Shown here: in pieces, positions 11,290 through 22,219 of the stretch
Layout: every line of letters begins with the position of its first letter
Position numbering within the stretch: the first letter of the stretch is position 1
Source of the DNA: Hydractinia symbiolongicarpus
Lineage: Eukaryota > Cnidaria > Hydrozoa > Anthoathecata > Hydractiniidae
Direction: 5' to 3'
Length of the DNA: 60,000 bases
NCBI RefSeq assembly: GCF_029227915.1
Contig: NC_079888.1
Span: 19,262,001-19,322,000 of the forward strand
Made by a program: the position numbers and the translations under genes
The notes under the pieces: generated by a model
Seen by the model: the letters and a program-made list of their open reading frames with translations, nothing else
Database searches by the model: none
Told to the model about the DNA's origin: nothing

Positions 11290-12070
11290 ATCATTCTTTT
11301 CTTAGTATATATTGACCTGGTGAGTTATTCCGTGTTAAGTTAAACTAAAGCATGGGCATCACTCCTGGTGGAGCACTTTCGTCAGTCTATGCAGGCTCGA
11401 TTGGCATTAGCATAGGTCACTTCAATTAATTAGTTTACTAAGTTTTAATTTGGATTTTAAATATTATTATACTTTTTTTTGGAAAATAAGAAAGTTAAGG
11501 CACATCAAATTTATCTTTGTGTCTTTTAGGGTGGCTTGTGAATGTTAATTCTCTTTTATTGATGTTTTTTTTCCTTTACCTCACTTGACTTCCGTCAGAT
11601 CAAAAGACCTTATAATTTATTCCAAAAGAGGTTCAAAAACACAAAAATCAGGACGTTTTCCAAATTGTAGTTCTAAAGAAATCAACGAAAATTCACTCGA
11701 CGGTTCTCGCAGCTACCATCTTTAGCTTATAGACGGAAAAATTCTGTCGCTAGTAGTAATTTATGAATTTATTTCAAAGAATTTGAGTTCGCTGTGACAA
11801 AAGCGGCTTGCAGGTTGTTTTTCCAAAGCCGTAAATTAGGATTTTGGTTCTGTATCAAAGAGTTTTAACTTCCTTAGCTCCACTGAAAACTGGTTTTTGT
11901 CATTCTTACCAGCGGCTTCCATTTCTTGCTTCCAGCATAATAATATAGTGATCCTTCTCAATCAGCAAAAATCTAGTGTAGAGAAATGAGAAGCGTAAAA
12001 TTTAAACAATATATTGGTGACCAGGAAAATACCGGGGAGCTTTCAGGTCCTTAGGAATTTCAACCTTAAT
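11290..12070. other. Non-coding stretch
   Basis: I see no gene, RNA or clear repeat here. Confidence 0.4.
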
Positions 12071-12072
12071 GT

Positions 12073-12280
12073 CCGGCTATTCTTCCCCTCCGACTGTAAA
12101 TATGTTAAATTACCGCCAGAGAGATATACGTGTAACAATGTCCTCACTTGCTTGGTTGCCACATAAGCTGGTAAGCAGTCAGTAGACGGCACCAAATGGG
12201 CTAACAACACTGCATTTAAAGTGCGCCGGAGTGGGAACTTAAACCAGAAACCGAATGCAGTACCACTACACCATCCTCCG
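12073..12280 (-). mobile_element. tRNA-derived SINE, family 2, copy A
   Basis: The reverse complement begins GGAGGATGGTGTAGTGGTA, with a tRNA-like A-box. It has a B-box-like segment, then a body (ACTCCGGCGCACTTTAAATG, GGCGGTAATTTAAC) and an end near CGGAGGGGAAGAATAGCC. The plus-strand copy at 31869-32078 matches along the full length. Confidence 0.75.
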
Positions 12281-13205
12281 TAGAAAAAATATATTATGAG
12301 AATTTATTTAATGAGATACTAAGATTGTGCGGAGTGCTCTGAAACTTCTATTTGGCGTTGTTCCATAATCTTTGGAACATAGCTGAAGATGTTCTGTAGC
12401 TCCGTATAGCGCCCAAAGGATCCTTAAGAGTGTTTTTAACACATTACAACTTTTTGTAGCAATATTTTTGCTATATTCCTAACATTAGCACACCGTATCC
12501 GAGGTTACAAATAAACCTTGCAAATTTTGCTTTTGAATTTTGATATATAAGATCAAAGCAGTAATAGCACAATGCGCAAAAACGCCTACTGCATATTCTT
12601 TGTGGGTGCACAAATAAATCTTGAAAGTTCTAAGGGTGTAATAAAGACCAACAACAATTCTAAACAGCTGAATATTTTTTAGGGGTGCACAAATATTATC
12701 TTGTAAGTTGTAGCCAACCGTTAATAGAAGGCGTAATAAAACAGAAGGAAATTCTTTTGGGGTGCAAAAATTATCTCGTAAGTTTTAGAGTGTTGTAGAA
12801 AGATCCAACCGTTAATACAAGGGGTAATAAAACAGACGCAAATTCTTTTGGGGTGCACAAAATAAACTTAATATTATGATGAGTGGGGACTTGAACCTGA
12901 AACCTTATGAATACAAGTCGAATGCACTACCACTACACCATCCTCCGTAGAAAAAATAAAGTCTTATGAGAATTTATTTGATGAGATACTGAGATTGTGC
13001 GGACTGCTCTGAAACTCTATTTGGCGGTGTTCCATAAGTGGATCAGCTTTGGAACACAGCTGAAGATGTTCTGTAGCTCCGCATAGCGTCCAAAAGGTTA
13101 TCTCGTAATTTTTAGAGTGTTGTAGAAAGATCCAACCGTTAATACAAGGGGTAATAAAACAGCCGCAAATTCTTTTGGGGTGCACAAAATAAACTTTGGT
13201 TAATA
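12281..13205. repeat. Composite duplicated repeat block
   Basis: A ~140-bp segment (TATGAGAATTTATTTAATGAG ... GTTCTGTAGCTCCGTATAGCG) at 12294-12420 recurs at 12964-13090. A ~95-bp segment (GATCCAACCGTTAATACAAG ... TCTTTTGGGGTGCACAAA) recurs at about 12690-12770, 12800-12860 and 13125-13190. Both blocks abut SINE family 2 sequence, so a SINE plus its flank was duplicated as a unit. Confidence 0.7.
12878..12947 (-). mobile_element. SINE family 2, tRNA-like head only
   Basis: The reverse complement has the GGAGGATGGTGTAGTGGTAG head and the B-box region up to CAAGTCCCCAC, then stops. It is part of the duplicated block 12281-13205. Confidence 0.65.
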
Positions 13206-13209
13206 TTAT

Positions 13210-14045
13210 GATGTTCTAAAACACCTACGCGTTAAAAGAGGTATGTTCAAAAAAAAAACCTGCATCGTCATCCCGGGTGACTTGAGTGTAATATGTGCTG
13301 TTAAAAAAATAAAAAAATTGCTTTGTCTGCCCGTCCCGAAGATGTGTTAAGTAATGCCAGAAGAGCATCTATCAGGTCTGACGTATTTATATAGTATTGA
13401 TAAACCATATTGTATTTTTGCATTATCCAACACATGCTAATTTTACAAAAACTTATACAACGAAAGTAAAAGTAATACTGTCTGGAATGAAGCTTACGGC
13501 GAACGACACATAACAGCGCAAATAACCTCCCCCTTCTTTTGTCAAGAAAAATTAAATTTGACGTTAGAACGTCTGCATTTTTTTACTCGTTATGTTGATG
13601 CCGTACCCTAATCAATGTCAGTTAATTTAATGCTGGCCAAAGGATGCATCGCAACACCTTAGGTTCAGAGGTTGCATTTTAAGTGTTCACGCTCAACTTC
13701 TCATGGTGTAACACCTAACAGTAGCCGATTTAAAGCTCGTTTTTATTTGACTATATCTTCCGCTCACAAGTTTTTTGTATTATCAAGTAGGCGAAATTAG
13801 AGATTTTATACAAAAGAAGTAACAAAAGGTTATCGGCTTTTTGCGCTATAAAGTCAATGCAGTTAAATGAAAACAAGCGTTTACGCCACGTCGCAAATTT
13901 GATGCCAACAGCTAACAAGAGTTTTTAACAACACTAGATTTGGTGGATTTCAGCTTATTTGTACAAATTTTCGCGTGCATTAGTTCTCGCACGTATTTAA
14001 ACCCCTACACGAATAGAAAAAGAGAAAAATTAGTTTCAGAATAGG
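13210..14045. other. Non-coding stretch
   Basis: I see no gene or structured repeat that I can support. Confidence 0.4.
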
Positions 14046-14050
14046 TATAG

Positions 14051-14223
14051 TCTCTATAATAATAGCCGTCGTCTGTCTGTCTCTGCGCGGACGCCCCGCT
14101 GAGTTAGAAAATGATGTTACGGAATCACGAATATCAAAAACGATATATTTTTTTCCACTTTGTTGCGACGGGTAAATAAAAAGGACGGGCGAACCCGTGG
14201 ATTTTTCCACGGGCAACGACTAG
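14051..14223 (+). mobile_element. Non-autonomous Helitron, solo unit (173 bp)
   Basis: It starts TCTCTATAATAATAGCCGTC. It ends with the hairpin CCCGTGGATTTTTCCACGGG, then CAACGACTAG followed by T. A 5' TC, a 3' hairpin about ten bases before a terminal CTRR (CTAG here) and a following host T are the classical Helitron termini. The same ends occur in the tandem arrays at 39.7 and 43.5-44.2 kb. It has no coding capacity. Confidence 0.85.
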
Positions 14224-14760
14224 TTTAATATAAACGCCTTTCGGAAATCAGGTTCGTTTTTTAAAAAAAGTTTATTTTTGCGTGAATTAATTTCTGTATT
14301 AAATTTCGCGCACTAACGCACTTTTAGGCCAAATGAACAAAAAGTCTTGCTCTTGTGATAATTAGCAAATAAGGTATTTTTAGAAGAAATTTGCCATTTG
14401 AACAGCTATTAGTGTACGACCCAGTGCCTTAATCACGATTTTTTTGTTTGTGATTCATTTAAGTACCGTTCAAGGTCTGTAACGTGCATGGATGTTTATT
14501 TCTTACACCAAGGCTCGTGCTTAAGGCTTTCTGTTGACATTGACAAAGCAATTATTCCTGCGATATACGCGTCGAATTATAAAACGTAGTTATGTAATGT
14601 CGTAAAGACATCGACGATGGAGAGGACTTGGGCAGAAGAAGAGGAACAATTTTGATGACACGAGAGTTATGATAGTGAATAGGGAAAAAGAGATAAACAC
14701 GTGTTCTTATTTAACCTATTTTCCCGATATTAAAGGTTATACCTTGAGACATCTGATTCT

Positions 14761-15124
14761 TTAGCCAGTTGCTAAACTCTTAGATACAGCAGTTCCATCC
14801 ATGTCTATTTGGTCGAATACGCAGAAGCTAAATATTGTAGGAACCGCTGCTGGTTTAAGTTTTTTCTTTGATGTATAACCAAACATTTCTGCTTGCAGGT
14901 TTCTTTCAAAGCAGTCGGAATGAAAGTGGTCTTCACACTTCAAAGTTCTTCGTTTCGTTAAATTTGAATGAATTAAGAGTATGTCCCGTACCGATGTTGT
15001 GTAACCACCTTGCCGCCCTCTTTTTTTCGTCATCATTTTTTGGCATTGGCACTTGAAAAAATCCTGTTCTTTCTTTTAACCTACCTGATGTATTCGAGCA
15101 GCCAAATGCGATGCATGTAGGCAT
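14761..15124 (-). pseudogene. THAP-type zinc-finger domain, frame-broken
   Basis: The minus strand starts MPTCIAFGCSNTSG, giving the first Cys pair (C-x4-C). It continues through KRAARWLHNIGTG to FKFNETKNFEV and then hits a stop. In another frame, overlapping at the same bases (about 14930), the reading continues CEDHFHSDCF and reaches AAVPTIF. C2CH spacing, a Trp in the middle and the closing AVPTIF box define the THAP DNA-binding fold, found in host regulators and P-element-like transposases. The shift of frame inside the domain means a pseudogene, a sequencing error or an unusual splice. No transposase domain follows within the window. Confidence 0.8.
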
Positions 15125-15129
15125 CTTAA

Positions 15130-15700
15130 AAGAGAAAACATAACTAATATTTAAAACTAAGACGAAATCGAATCGCCTTGAACACTCATACGCATAACTA
15201 GAAGCAAAAGTTTTGGCGAGAAGAGCGCGTTATCGACATTTGTTGTTAGCCGGAGTGTGAAGGAACTACTGCGGTGACACACCGATCCGATCGCCAGACA
15301 ACTTTTTTTTGTTTGAAAAAAAGCAAAGTTAATATGTCAAATCAATAGCAACCCACGCACGTGGTTAGACCTACTTCACTATGTTACTTCCGTCAATACA
15401 AACTAGCCACCAGCGTCGAGAACTTGTCCCGTAGCGACAAGGTAGCGACTGATGGAGGTCATCTCAAACATACATGTTCGAGTTAGTGAAAACAATAGAT
15501 AAAATAGCACCGGAGCTGCGCACCAAAGGTTAACTCCAAAAAACAAAACACAAAAAACCCCGAATAATATCGGGGAGAATATCGCGCCCCAACAGATTAA
15601 TGAAGGACCGCTTAAGCGGTTGTAAAACCTCGCAGGTGGAGAGTGGTAATTTTCACTTGATAAACGTGGTTTCTTTAGTGTATAAAAATGTTTACGTACA
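15130..15700. other. Non-coding stretch
   Basis: No gene supported. GC is slightly higher than average between 15230 and 15480, which could be promoter DNA of the THAP locus, but this is only a guess. Confidence 0.3.
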
Positions 15701-15702
15701 CA

Positions 15703-15883
15703 TGAATCCGGGGGTGAATTATTATTATACCAAGCAATACATATTTATTTATATCTTCATCTGATTAAATTATATAGAAATATAACCTTATCTTTACTAA
15801 ATAAAAATTCCAGTCCTTGAATATTTCCTTCACTAAACACTAATAAAATTTTAATGTTTGTAATGCGACCCCCGGATTAACAT
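15703..15883. mobile_element. Small TIR element (AATCCGGGGGT...ACCCCCGGATT)
   Basis: AATCCGGGGGT at 15706-15716 is matched by ACCCCCGGATT at about 15869-15879, with CATG on both outer sides as a possible target-site duplication. The 160-180 bp between is AT-rich and non-coding. Confidence 0.5.
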
Positions 15884-15910
15884 GATTAAAATTAATCATT
15901 GGCAGCATGC

Positions 15911-16262
15911 TTTATAGGGGCTACGAACCGGTTAAAATGCTCACATTCCGTATATCCCGCACACATATTAAAAATCCGGCAAACGCGTTCTGCGCAATGA
16001 ACAGACCAGTGCACTTTGCTCGCTGGTTCATTATTTTTTTTCGAAAAAGTATTATTACAAAGAAATATTTCAGCGAGAGCCGTTCTGGATGAAAACATGA
16101 CCAAGGCTGGAGAAGATAAAATTCTAGATATATCTATATGTTCGAGTCTGTAAATTACATACATGCCGGGAAAATAGCGAGTTTTGTTTTTCGCCGCCAT
16201 CAGTTCGACTTTCGTGTAAGTCACTAAAGTCGAAAACCAACAGCCGTTCCGTAGCCCCTTTA
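15911..16262. mobile_element. TIR element (TATAGGGGCTACGAACCGG...CCGTTCCGTAGCCCCTTTAA)
   Basis: The ends TTATAGGGGCTACGAACCGG and CCGTTCCGTAGCCCCTTTAA are near-perfect inverted repeats of about 20 bp, 350 bp apart. A 183-codon minus-strand ORF (15892-16443) runs across both ends and out of the element. That is the pattern of a chance open frame, so I do not call it a gene. The proximity to the element at 15703 suggests nested or clustered insertion. Confidence 0.6.
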
Positions 16263-16386
16263 AGATGTCGGTAGCAAGAAAATATTTACCAAAAAAAATT
16301 AGGATACGCTCTGAACAAAAATTCATATTAAAATAAAATTTTTGAACTAAAAGAGAGGAGCTGAAAGTAGGCGACGAGGTCATGGA

Positions 16387-16407
16387 AAATAAATAAATAA
16401 ATAAATA
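16387..16407. repeat. (AAAT)n microsatellite
   Basis: Five or so tandem AAAT units. Confidence 0.8.
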
Positions 16408-16949
16408 TCCAACTAATAAAGGTCGTAATAAAAACATTTGCAAAAATCATTGAATCTCTATAGGTTATGTTAGGAATACGTTAAAAAGGTTTATATTTCA
16501 TGCAGATAATAATATAACTTACTTCCATTTTTATAACTATAAGAATATTGTAATTTTATTTAACTTCAAGAATAAAACAGAGATTGCTTACTTTCTTTTA
16601 AGTCTCTGCATACACGCTGCTTCAATTCAATGTTTATCTCTATTTATCTCCCGCGCAAGAGTGACGTAACCTTTCTGAAATCGCGTCGGTCTCGGCCGAG
16701 CGAAATAACTTGTCGCACAAAAATCCAAAATGGTGGACTTTTACTTTTGATATGACTTTACAAAGAAACAAGTAGTTAGCGCATGATAAAAAAACATTAT
16801 CTTTTTTACCACAAGAGCAAATGCCAAGGTATATTCTTTAAGTTGAATACCAATATTTTTGGACGGCATGTCATCGAAATGTGTTGATAAATCCATTTAT
16901 CTATAGTAATTTTAACTAATGTCCCTTAGTTTTGGAATTTTTCTAATAG

Positions 16950-17175
16950 AACTAACTTGAACAGTGTCAATCAAATTGATGATAAAACAGTGAAATTATT
17001 CAGTCTCAATGCTGCTTCATACAGTACAAGCTATATCCATTGTCATCTTCTATTGCAGGAGGTATTCAAAACAAACGAACGAGTTGATTTACTGTTACTG
17101 ATTCAAAATTATGTAGTTCACTATCATCCTGCTTTATCGAGAAAAAAAAGAGAAAAAAAGAAAAAAAAGCACTAG
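16950..17175 (+). CDS. Candidate terminal exon of an unidentified plus-strand gene
   Basis: After the acceptor-like GGAATTTTTCTAATAG a frame of 75 codons stays open to a TAG. It includes NQIDDKTVKLFSLNAASYST, then EVFKTNERVDLLLLIQNYVV, and ends in a lysine-rich tail (RKKREKKKKKH). An internal alternative acceptor (CTTCTATTGCAG) precedes the second part in the same frame. The composition looks coding, but no family is recognised and no upstream exon was found. A purine-rich 3' end could also make the tail fortuitous. Confidence 0.3.
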
Positions 17176-17179
17176 TAAC

Positions 17180-18565
17180 GAGGTGGCATAATAACTTATG
17201 TTAAAATAACCGCCCATGTTTAAATGACCGCCAACGCTTAACTGAACCCCCATGCTTAACGCATGCATGAACGCCCATGCTTAAATAAATGCCCATTTAC
17301 GTTTTTCGAACGGGTTAAATAAATGGGAAATTTGAGTTTAATCTAAAAAGGTAATTTGTGATCGGTCTTATTTATTCTCAAAACATGGATATTATACACT
17401 AGCGAAAAGTGCACATCACAATGTTTTTCTTCTGTAGATTATTTTAGGATTTTGCCAAGCTTATAATTGTTCGCATTAGCATTGGTTTTCTCACGGAGAT
17501 TTTTCTTTTTAAACTCTTTTTAAATCTACTCTGTATTTTGTACGAGCGCAACAAGCTCCATCTTACTGCATCACAACATACAACATAAGTTGTTAGTTTT
17601 AGCAAGAACTAAACTGGAAAATAAAAATGACATTGGTTTGGACGCGTTTCAACACCCACCGACCCAACCAACATAACCAAGATAACAGGCCTGCCCTAAA
17701 TAAACACCTTCCTAGGGTAAATTTAAGTTTTTTTAGTTCACACCAAGGGAAATTAATTTGTCATTTACAAAAACCTAATATTGTGGCGTGCGAAATAATA
17801 ACATGTGGTAGTAAAATGGTAGCTGTAGTTGCGATTGCTACAATATTGCTAAGAAGCTCATTGTAAACTACGCATAACCACCAGAGGCGTTCGACGTTAA
17901 TTTGGATTAGGCGGTCATTCAACAGAGGCGTATGTTAAATTTGCAGCTTTTGTTATCTGAGAGTACCTGCTGTTTTTACAAAAAAATTTTATAATGAAAA
18001 TAAAAAACACACGCCCTCAGGTGACTTTTACCGAGTCAAAGATTATAAAACTATCAATTTTAAAATGATTTTTTACTTGTAAGTTGAAAAATAAATTCTA
18101 TCAGAGCTTCTTTTTCTTTTTGTCACATGCGTAATGGAGCGATGTGATAAAGAAGCCCTTGGAATGAGAAGGATTCGAGTAAAAATGCAGTCTTCAAAAA
18201 ATTACGAATATGTGACGTCACGTTAAAATAAGGTATTAAGGAAATAAAAACTCGTGTCGGAGAAACGCAATACTCTTATAAGCACGTTTGATGTGTAAGT
18301 GTGCATTTACCTTAAGGAAGGAAGTGAGTAGATAAAAGATGTGAACGAAATAAAAAAATCTATGCCACTTGAAAAGAATATTTATGAATTCACTCTCCAT
18401 CTTTGAGCTCTTTGTTGCAATGCAGTCTGTCCAGTAAAAGTTTACTGTACATACGGGAATGAAAGTTTCTGCTCAGAAGAGCTTCTTGTCCATTAATTAA
18501 AATACCGTTATTAAATACCGCTTTTTGAAAAGTGCTCAGACAAATCGCAAATTTTGTTTATGACG
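17180..18565. other. Intergenic DNA
   Basis: The phrase CCCATGCTTAA(A/C) recurs four times between 17213 and 17290, a degenerate ~20-30-bp repeat. Otherwise I see no gene. The ORF at 17627-17866 shows no domain or splice context. Confidence 0.4.
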
Positions 18566-18572
18566 ACAGAGA

Positions 18573-18626
18573 CCAACCTCGTCCCCAGAATGTGTTTTAT
18601 TTAAAAAGTACTGGGGACGAGATTAG
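18573..18626. mobile_element. Short fold-back element, 54 bp
   Basis: CCAACCTCGTCCCCAG and CTGGGGACGAGATTA are inverted across a ~23-bp loop. Same family as 9371-9438. Confidence 0.65.
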
Positions 18627-18812
18627 ACAGAGACTTAAAGTGCCCGCGAAATACTGATACATAAAATGAGTTTTCTTTTTCGTTCAATAGAAATAAATAA
18701 ATAAATTTTATTCACCTTTATTATATTTCAACATCTCATCTTTAACTAAGATAAGTGGAAAATATTTTGACGCTGTTTTGGTTGTATGAGCCAACTATAC
18801 ATCGAAGTCCCT

Positions 18813-18905
18813 ACAACCTCGTCTCCAGAGTCTTGTGGTCCGTGAGCCGTTATTACAGAGTTATGAAATTCATTAAAAAGGCAAACTACCCTGGAAACGA
18901 GGTTG
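18813..18905. mobile_element. Short fold-back element, 93 bp
   Basis: ACAACCTCGTCTCCAG and CTGGAAACGAGGTTG form inverted ends. The compensating change (TCTCCAG / CTGGAAA) is partial, so the arms have aged. Confidence 0.6.
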
Positions 18906-19441
18906 AGGTCCCTAGTATACTCTTTAGTGATTTTAATTAATTTTTAAGGTGATAAAAATAAGTTTTGCAACATACGCTTCTGCTTTTGTAAGAGTATGCT
19001 TTATAAGAAAATCAGGCTGGGATTTCAGGCTAAAAACAATAAGCATATTTTTTTTAGAACAATAGAGAATGACTAGTCTGCTCAGAAAAAAGCGTGTAGG
19101 TAGAACTTGAATAGTTTTGAGACATTGTTGAGGTGAAGAGCCTTAATGAATCAACACCTGTGGGGGAGAGTGAAAACAACCAGTGTGCGATGAGGTACGT
19201 TGAGCAAGTTAAGAATACAAACGAAAAACTTTTAACAAAACAAAAACAAAAGAATCCCAGGAATTTGATTGATCAATTGATTGATTGATCTAGTTTTTGT
19301 TTTCATAATGGCTTCCTGCCAAACGACGTTATTTTGCCGCCAATGAGAACGGACTTAAAATAAACATTTATGCCGCCAGTAATAAAAACAAACAGTACGA
19401 GTATCTAGATGATCGTAAAATCACCGAAAATAACATCCCGA

Positions 19442-19462
19442 ACAATACTCGGGAAGTATTGT
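19442..19462 (+). promoter_or_regulatory. Palindrome just upstream of a TATA box
   Basis: ACAATACT-CGGGA-AGTATTGT is a perfect 8-bp inverted repeat around a 5-base centre. It ends 17 bases before the TATA box of the small secreted-peptide gene. This is a typical place for a dimeric transcription-factor site; the factor is unknown. Confidence 0.4.
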
Positions 19463-19478
19463 GTGAGGCGAAAAAATG

Positions 19479-19486
19479 TATAAAAG
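19479..19486 (+). promoter_or_regulatory. TATA box of the peptide gene at 19570
   Basis: TATAAAAG followed by GGG lies 91 bases before the chosen ATG. A start of transcription about 30 bases downstream would give a leader of roughly 60 bases. No other ATG lies between the predicted start and the coding start. Confidence 0.65.
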
Positions 19487-19569
19487 GGGAGAAATCTCTC
19501 AAACTACAGAACACACACACTTGTCTGTCGACTGCACCACAACATTTGAAGAAAGCACTACATTACAAG

Positions 19570-19973
19570 ATGAACTCGAACGGAAGTTATATCTTTATCC
19601 TACTTTTGCTAACATCCATACTGTTTCAGCTCAACTGCAAACCCCAGATTGCATGTACTGGGACAAGATGGAGAGGATGCGGCAAACCTGGTAACAATCC
19701 AAAAGTTGAGGTGAAGATATAACTTGTTAAGCATCTGAAAAAAGTATAGTTTTGTTCGTCTAGTAAGGCCAAAAGTATACAATCCTATATTATATTATAT
19801 TAAATTAGACTATATTTTTATTATTGTGTTTCGATATTTAGGCACTTAAAAGCAAAGATAGAAAAACTGATGGTAAAACCACTGAACGAATGAGAAGGAC
19901 AATCGAAACAACACAACACCAACAAATGTTCGATGAAATGGATGAAGACGAGATGTTTGCTGAACTCATGTAA
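19570..19973 (+). CDS. Small secreted precursor with one Cys-ring peptide (CxxxRWxxC), two exons
   Basis: Exon 1 is 19570-19710 (47 codons) and exon 2 is 19842-19973 (43 codons plus TAA), joined in phase 0 through GAG/GTGAAG and TTTAG/GCA, so the precursor is 90 residues. Residues 1-23 are a clear signal peptide (a SYIFILLLLTSILF core, cleavage near LNC). Next comes KPQIACTGTRWRGCGKPG, in which Cys27 and Cys35 can close a 9-residue ring holding Arg-Trp. Gly-Lys follows the second Cys, so a C-terminal amide is possible, and Gln-Ile before the ring could give pyroglutamate. Exon 2 is charged, with dibasic sites (RMRRT) and an acidic end (DEMDEDEMFAELM), like a precursor tail. TATA box, ATG, splice sites and AATAAA are all in place, so the gene looks intact. 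The role (neuropeptide, toxin-like or defence peptide) is inferred. The ring is similar to that at 48344-49941. Confidence 0.75.
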
Positions 19974-20021
19974 AATAATACAGAATAATTTATCTAAGAC
20001 TTAATTTATTTTTATATATTT

Positions 20022-20027
20022 AATAAA
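20022..20027 (+). terminator. Polyadenylation signal AATAAA of the 19570 gene
   Basis: AATAAA lies 49 bases after the TAA stop of the small secreted-peptide gene, in an AT-rich 3' flank. Confidence 0.65.
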
Positions 20028-20029
20028 AT

Positions 20030-22015
20030 TCATATTTATATTTAAAATTAACTTTCTTTTATTTACTAAGTTATTTCACAAAAATACATATTTCTCGTAT
20101 AATTGCTAACTCGGTGTTGTTAGTTCTTTGCAATCCACTATCAAGCATTATTTCTGCATGTTCCACAAGTTCGTTATGTATGCAGCAGTGAGAGCCCTTT
20201 CCTCTAAAATGAATCACATTTGCGAAGATTTTTCTCGTCGCAGATTATCTTTCATGTGAATCACACAAATTTAAAGTACGTGATGGAACTCAACACAAAA
20301 AGTTTTTAATTTGCATTCTTAAAAGATTATTGTTGTGTTTCAAATTCTTGAGTAATAAGGATTGAACCATTTTAGGGACAAATGTTGCTAAGTTTGAAGT
20401 CCTTGTACGTTTAAGATGACGATATTTATTTCATATGCAGTATGATTATGGAAATTTTTTTTTTTAAAGCAAGATTGGCGTAGGCTATAGAATTGAAAAA
20501 AGTGTATAGTTGGCGCTGCATTCTCTCTAAAAAAATGGGTTAAATAATCCTCGTAATTTTTAAGGTTATTTCTCTAAAAGAAAATTTTGATCGTCTCTGC
20601 TTTAAAATCCTCTAAATAATATTTACTATTACCTATATCACATGCGATTGTTGCCAGATTTCGTTACTACTTGCAGCATATTGTATTTATTTACATTTTT
20701 GCTTTTTTTTGGCTGGTATGAAAAACATTTTCAACTTGAAAATAAATTAAAATCAACCCTTCGTTGCTCACTTTTTTATGCTCGCATTACATAATTTTTT
20801 TTACTTCAATTGTCATGATCTTGCTTGCGAACCAATGATTAACAAGCATCTGTTTTCTTCAGATACCCTAGTGAGTGATAGTCAGCTGTCCTGTAGACAA
20901 CACACATACAAAGTAAATATAGCTAATAAGTTGAATAATTATTAGAACGGCGCTCGTTGTGACCTGTGCAATGAAAAAAAAACCTACTTTCAATCCAATA
21001 CTAATATATTTTTATTATCTTCACTTAAATTTTATTTGAAGATATCAATCCTAGAAATGCTGCAAATTTTTTTATTCATTCATTTATTTATTTTTACGTG
21101 ATATAAAATATGCACTGCTGTAGAGCTTGCTGAAAACAGATTATGGGTCTGTACATCATCATTATAGTGTTAAAGAGATACTTCCATTGCCTTACACGTA
21201 GTAAGGTAGATAAAAAAACTCAAGAAAGAGATCAAATATGATAAAGGATTGACATAGGAACAGCATTATCGGAAAAGAGTTAGACCTGCTGTGAACTCTT
21301 TTCTAAGTGGGTGGAACTTAATAATTATATAAATAAATAATTAAAATATATATTTGTTTAAGCACGCTAACGAAGTTATGATCTATTTTTAGATCTGTCA
21401 CCGTGTCACGTCATCTTGTGTTTACTCGTACGTGACGACTGAGCTGATACGGACCTTGCTTCGCAGCGTTGGCAAAAATTTTAGAAATAACAAAAATTTT
21501 GTTTTTTTCCGCTGTATGCAAATAGAGGGCAATGTTATTTTGTTATCAGCGTGCATTATTTCCACATCATTTCAACATCATAGGCAACGCCTACTGGGAT
21601 TGTCGAACATGAATTCTTCTCACTATGTTTTCAGAAAATAATTTGTGACCCTTTTCAATAAAACTTAAACAATTTATTGTCTTTTCCAAAATTATATATT
21701 ATTATCTCCAGTGATTACTCGGCAATAAAAATCTTTAAGACTAGTTCATCATCCCTTTTTAGACAGAGCTAGTTTAATATATTGAATTTCAGTGGAATCT
21801 GTCGCACATGCTATTTAGTGACACACTTTTAGGGCTAAAGGGAACTATGGAAACCAATAGTATAATGTTAATAAAATTACAATACATTAAGTTTCTTCTT
21901 CACTGAATATTTTCACTAAAATATGGAATATAATTGTCAAGCAAACTTTTGATTTTAATAGGATTTACCCATAAGCTGATGAAATAAACTTTTGTCTCCG
22001 CTATATCGCGTCGTA
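20030..22015. other. Intergenic DNA
   Basis: No supported gene or structured repeat. The ORF at 21432-21641 lacks any domain or splice evidence. Confidence 0.4.
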
Positions 22016-22019
22016 ATTT

Positions 22020-22214
22020 TTATAAGCAAGTTCTATACACATACAGACGGCGATCTATGGTGGACAAATTTCTGTATTCGTGGCAACTGTAGCACAATTT
22101 AGCACGTTTTAAAATGTTCCGTACCTTAAATTGCCCACATCTCGTCAAAATCTTATTTTCATCTGTGAGATCCAAGTAATATATATTATCGGTAGTATTG
22201 ATAATCAACCATAT
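22020..22214 (-). CDS. Candidate terminal exon of an unidentified minus-strand gene
   Basis: A TAG acceptor (ATATCAATTAG) is followed by 64 codons and TAA on the minus strand. The peptide starts IWLIINTTDNIYYLDLTDEN and includes CGQFKVRNILKRAKLCYSC and YRTCL. It has four Cys and a mixed charged composition that looks coding. An internal donor (TTTAAG/GTACGG) would allow an alternative, shorter exon. No ATG begins the frame, so upstream exons must lie at higher coordinates. I recognise no domain. Confidence 0.4.
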   Translation of the reverse strand: MWLIINTTDNIYYLDLTDENKILTRCGQFKVRNILKRAKLCYSCHEYRNLSTIDRRLYVYRTCL

Positions 22215-22219
22215 CTAAT

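Noticed and set aside
15892-16443. 183-codon minus-strand ORF
   Set aside because: It runs across both inverted ends of a TIR element (15911-16262) and has no domain-like sequence, so it is a chance open frame.
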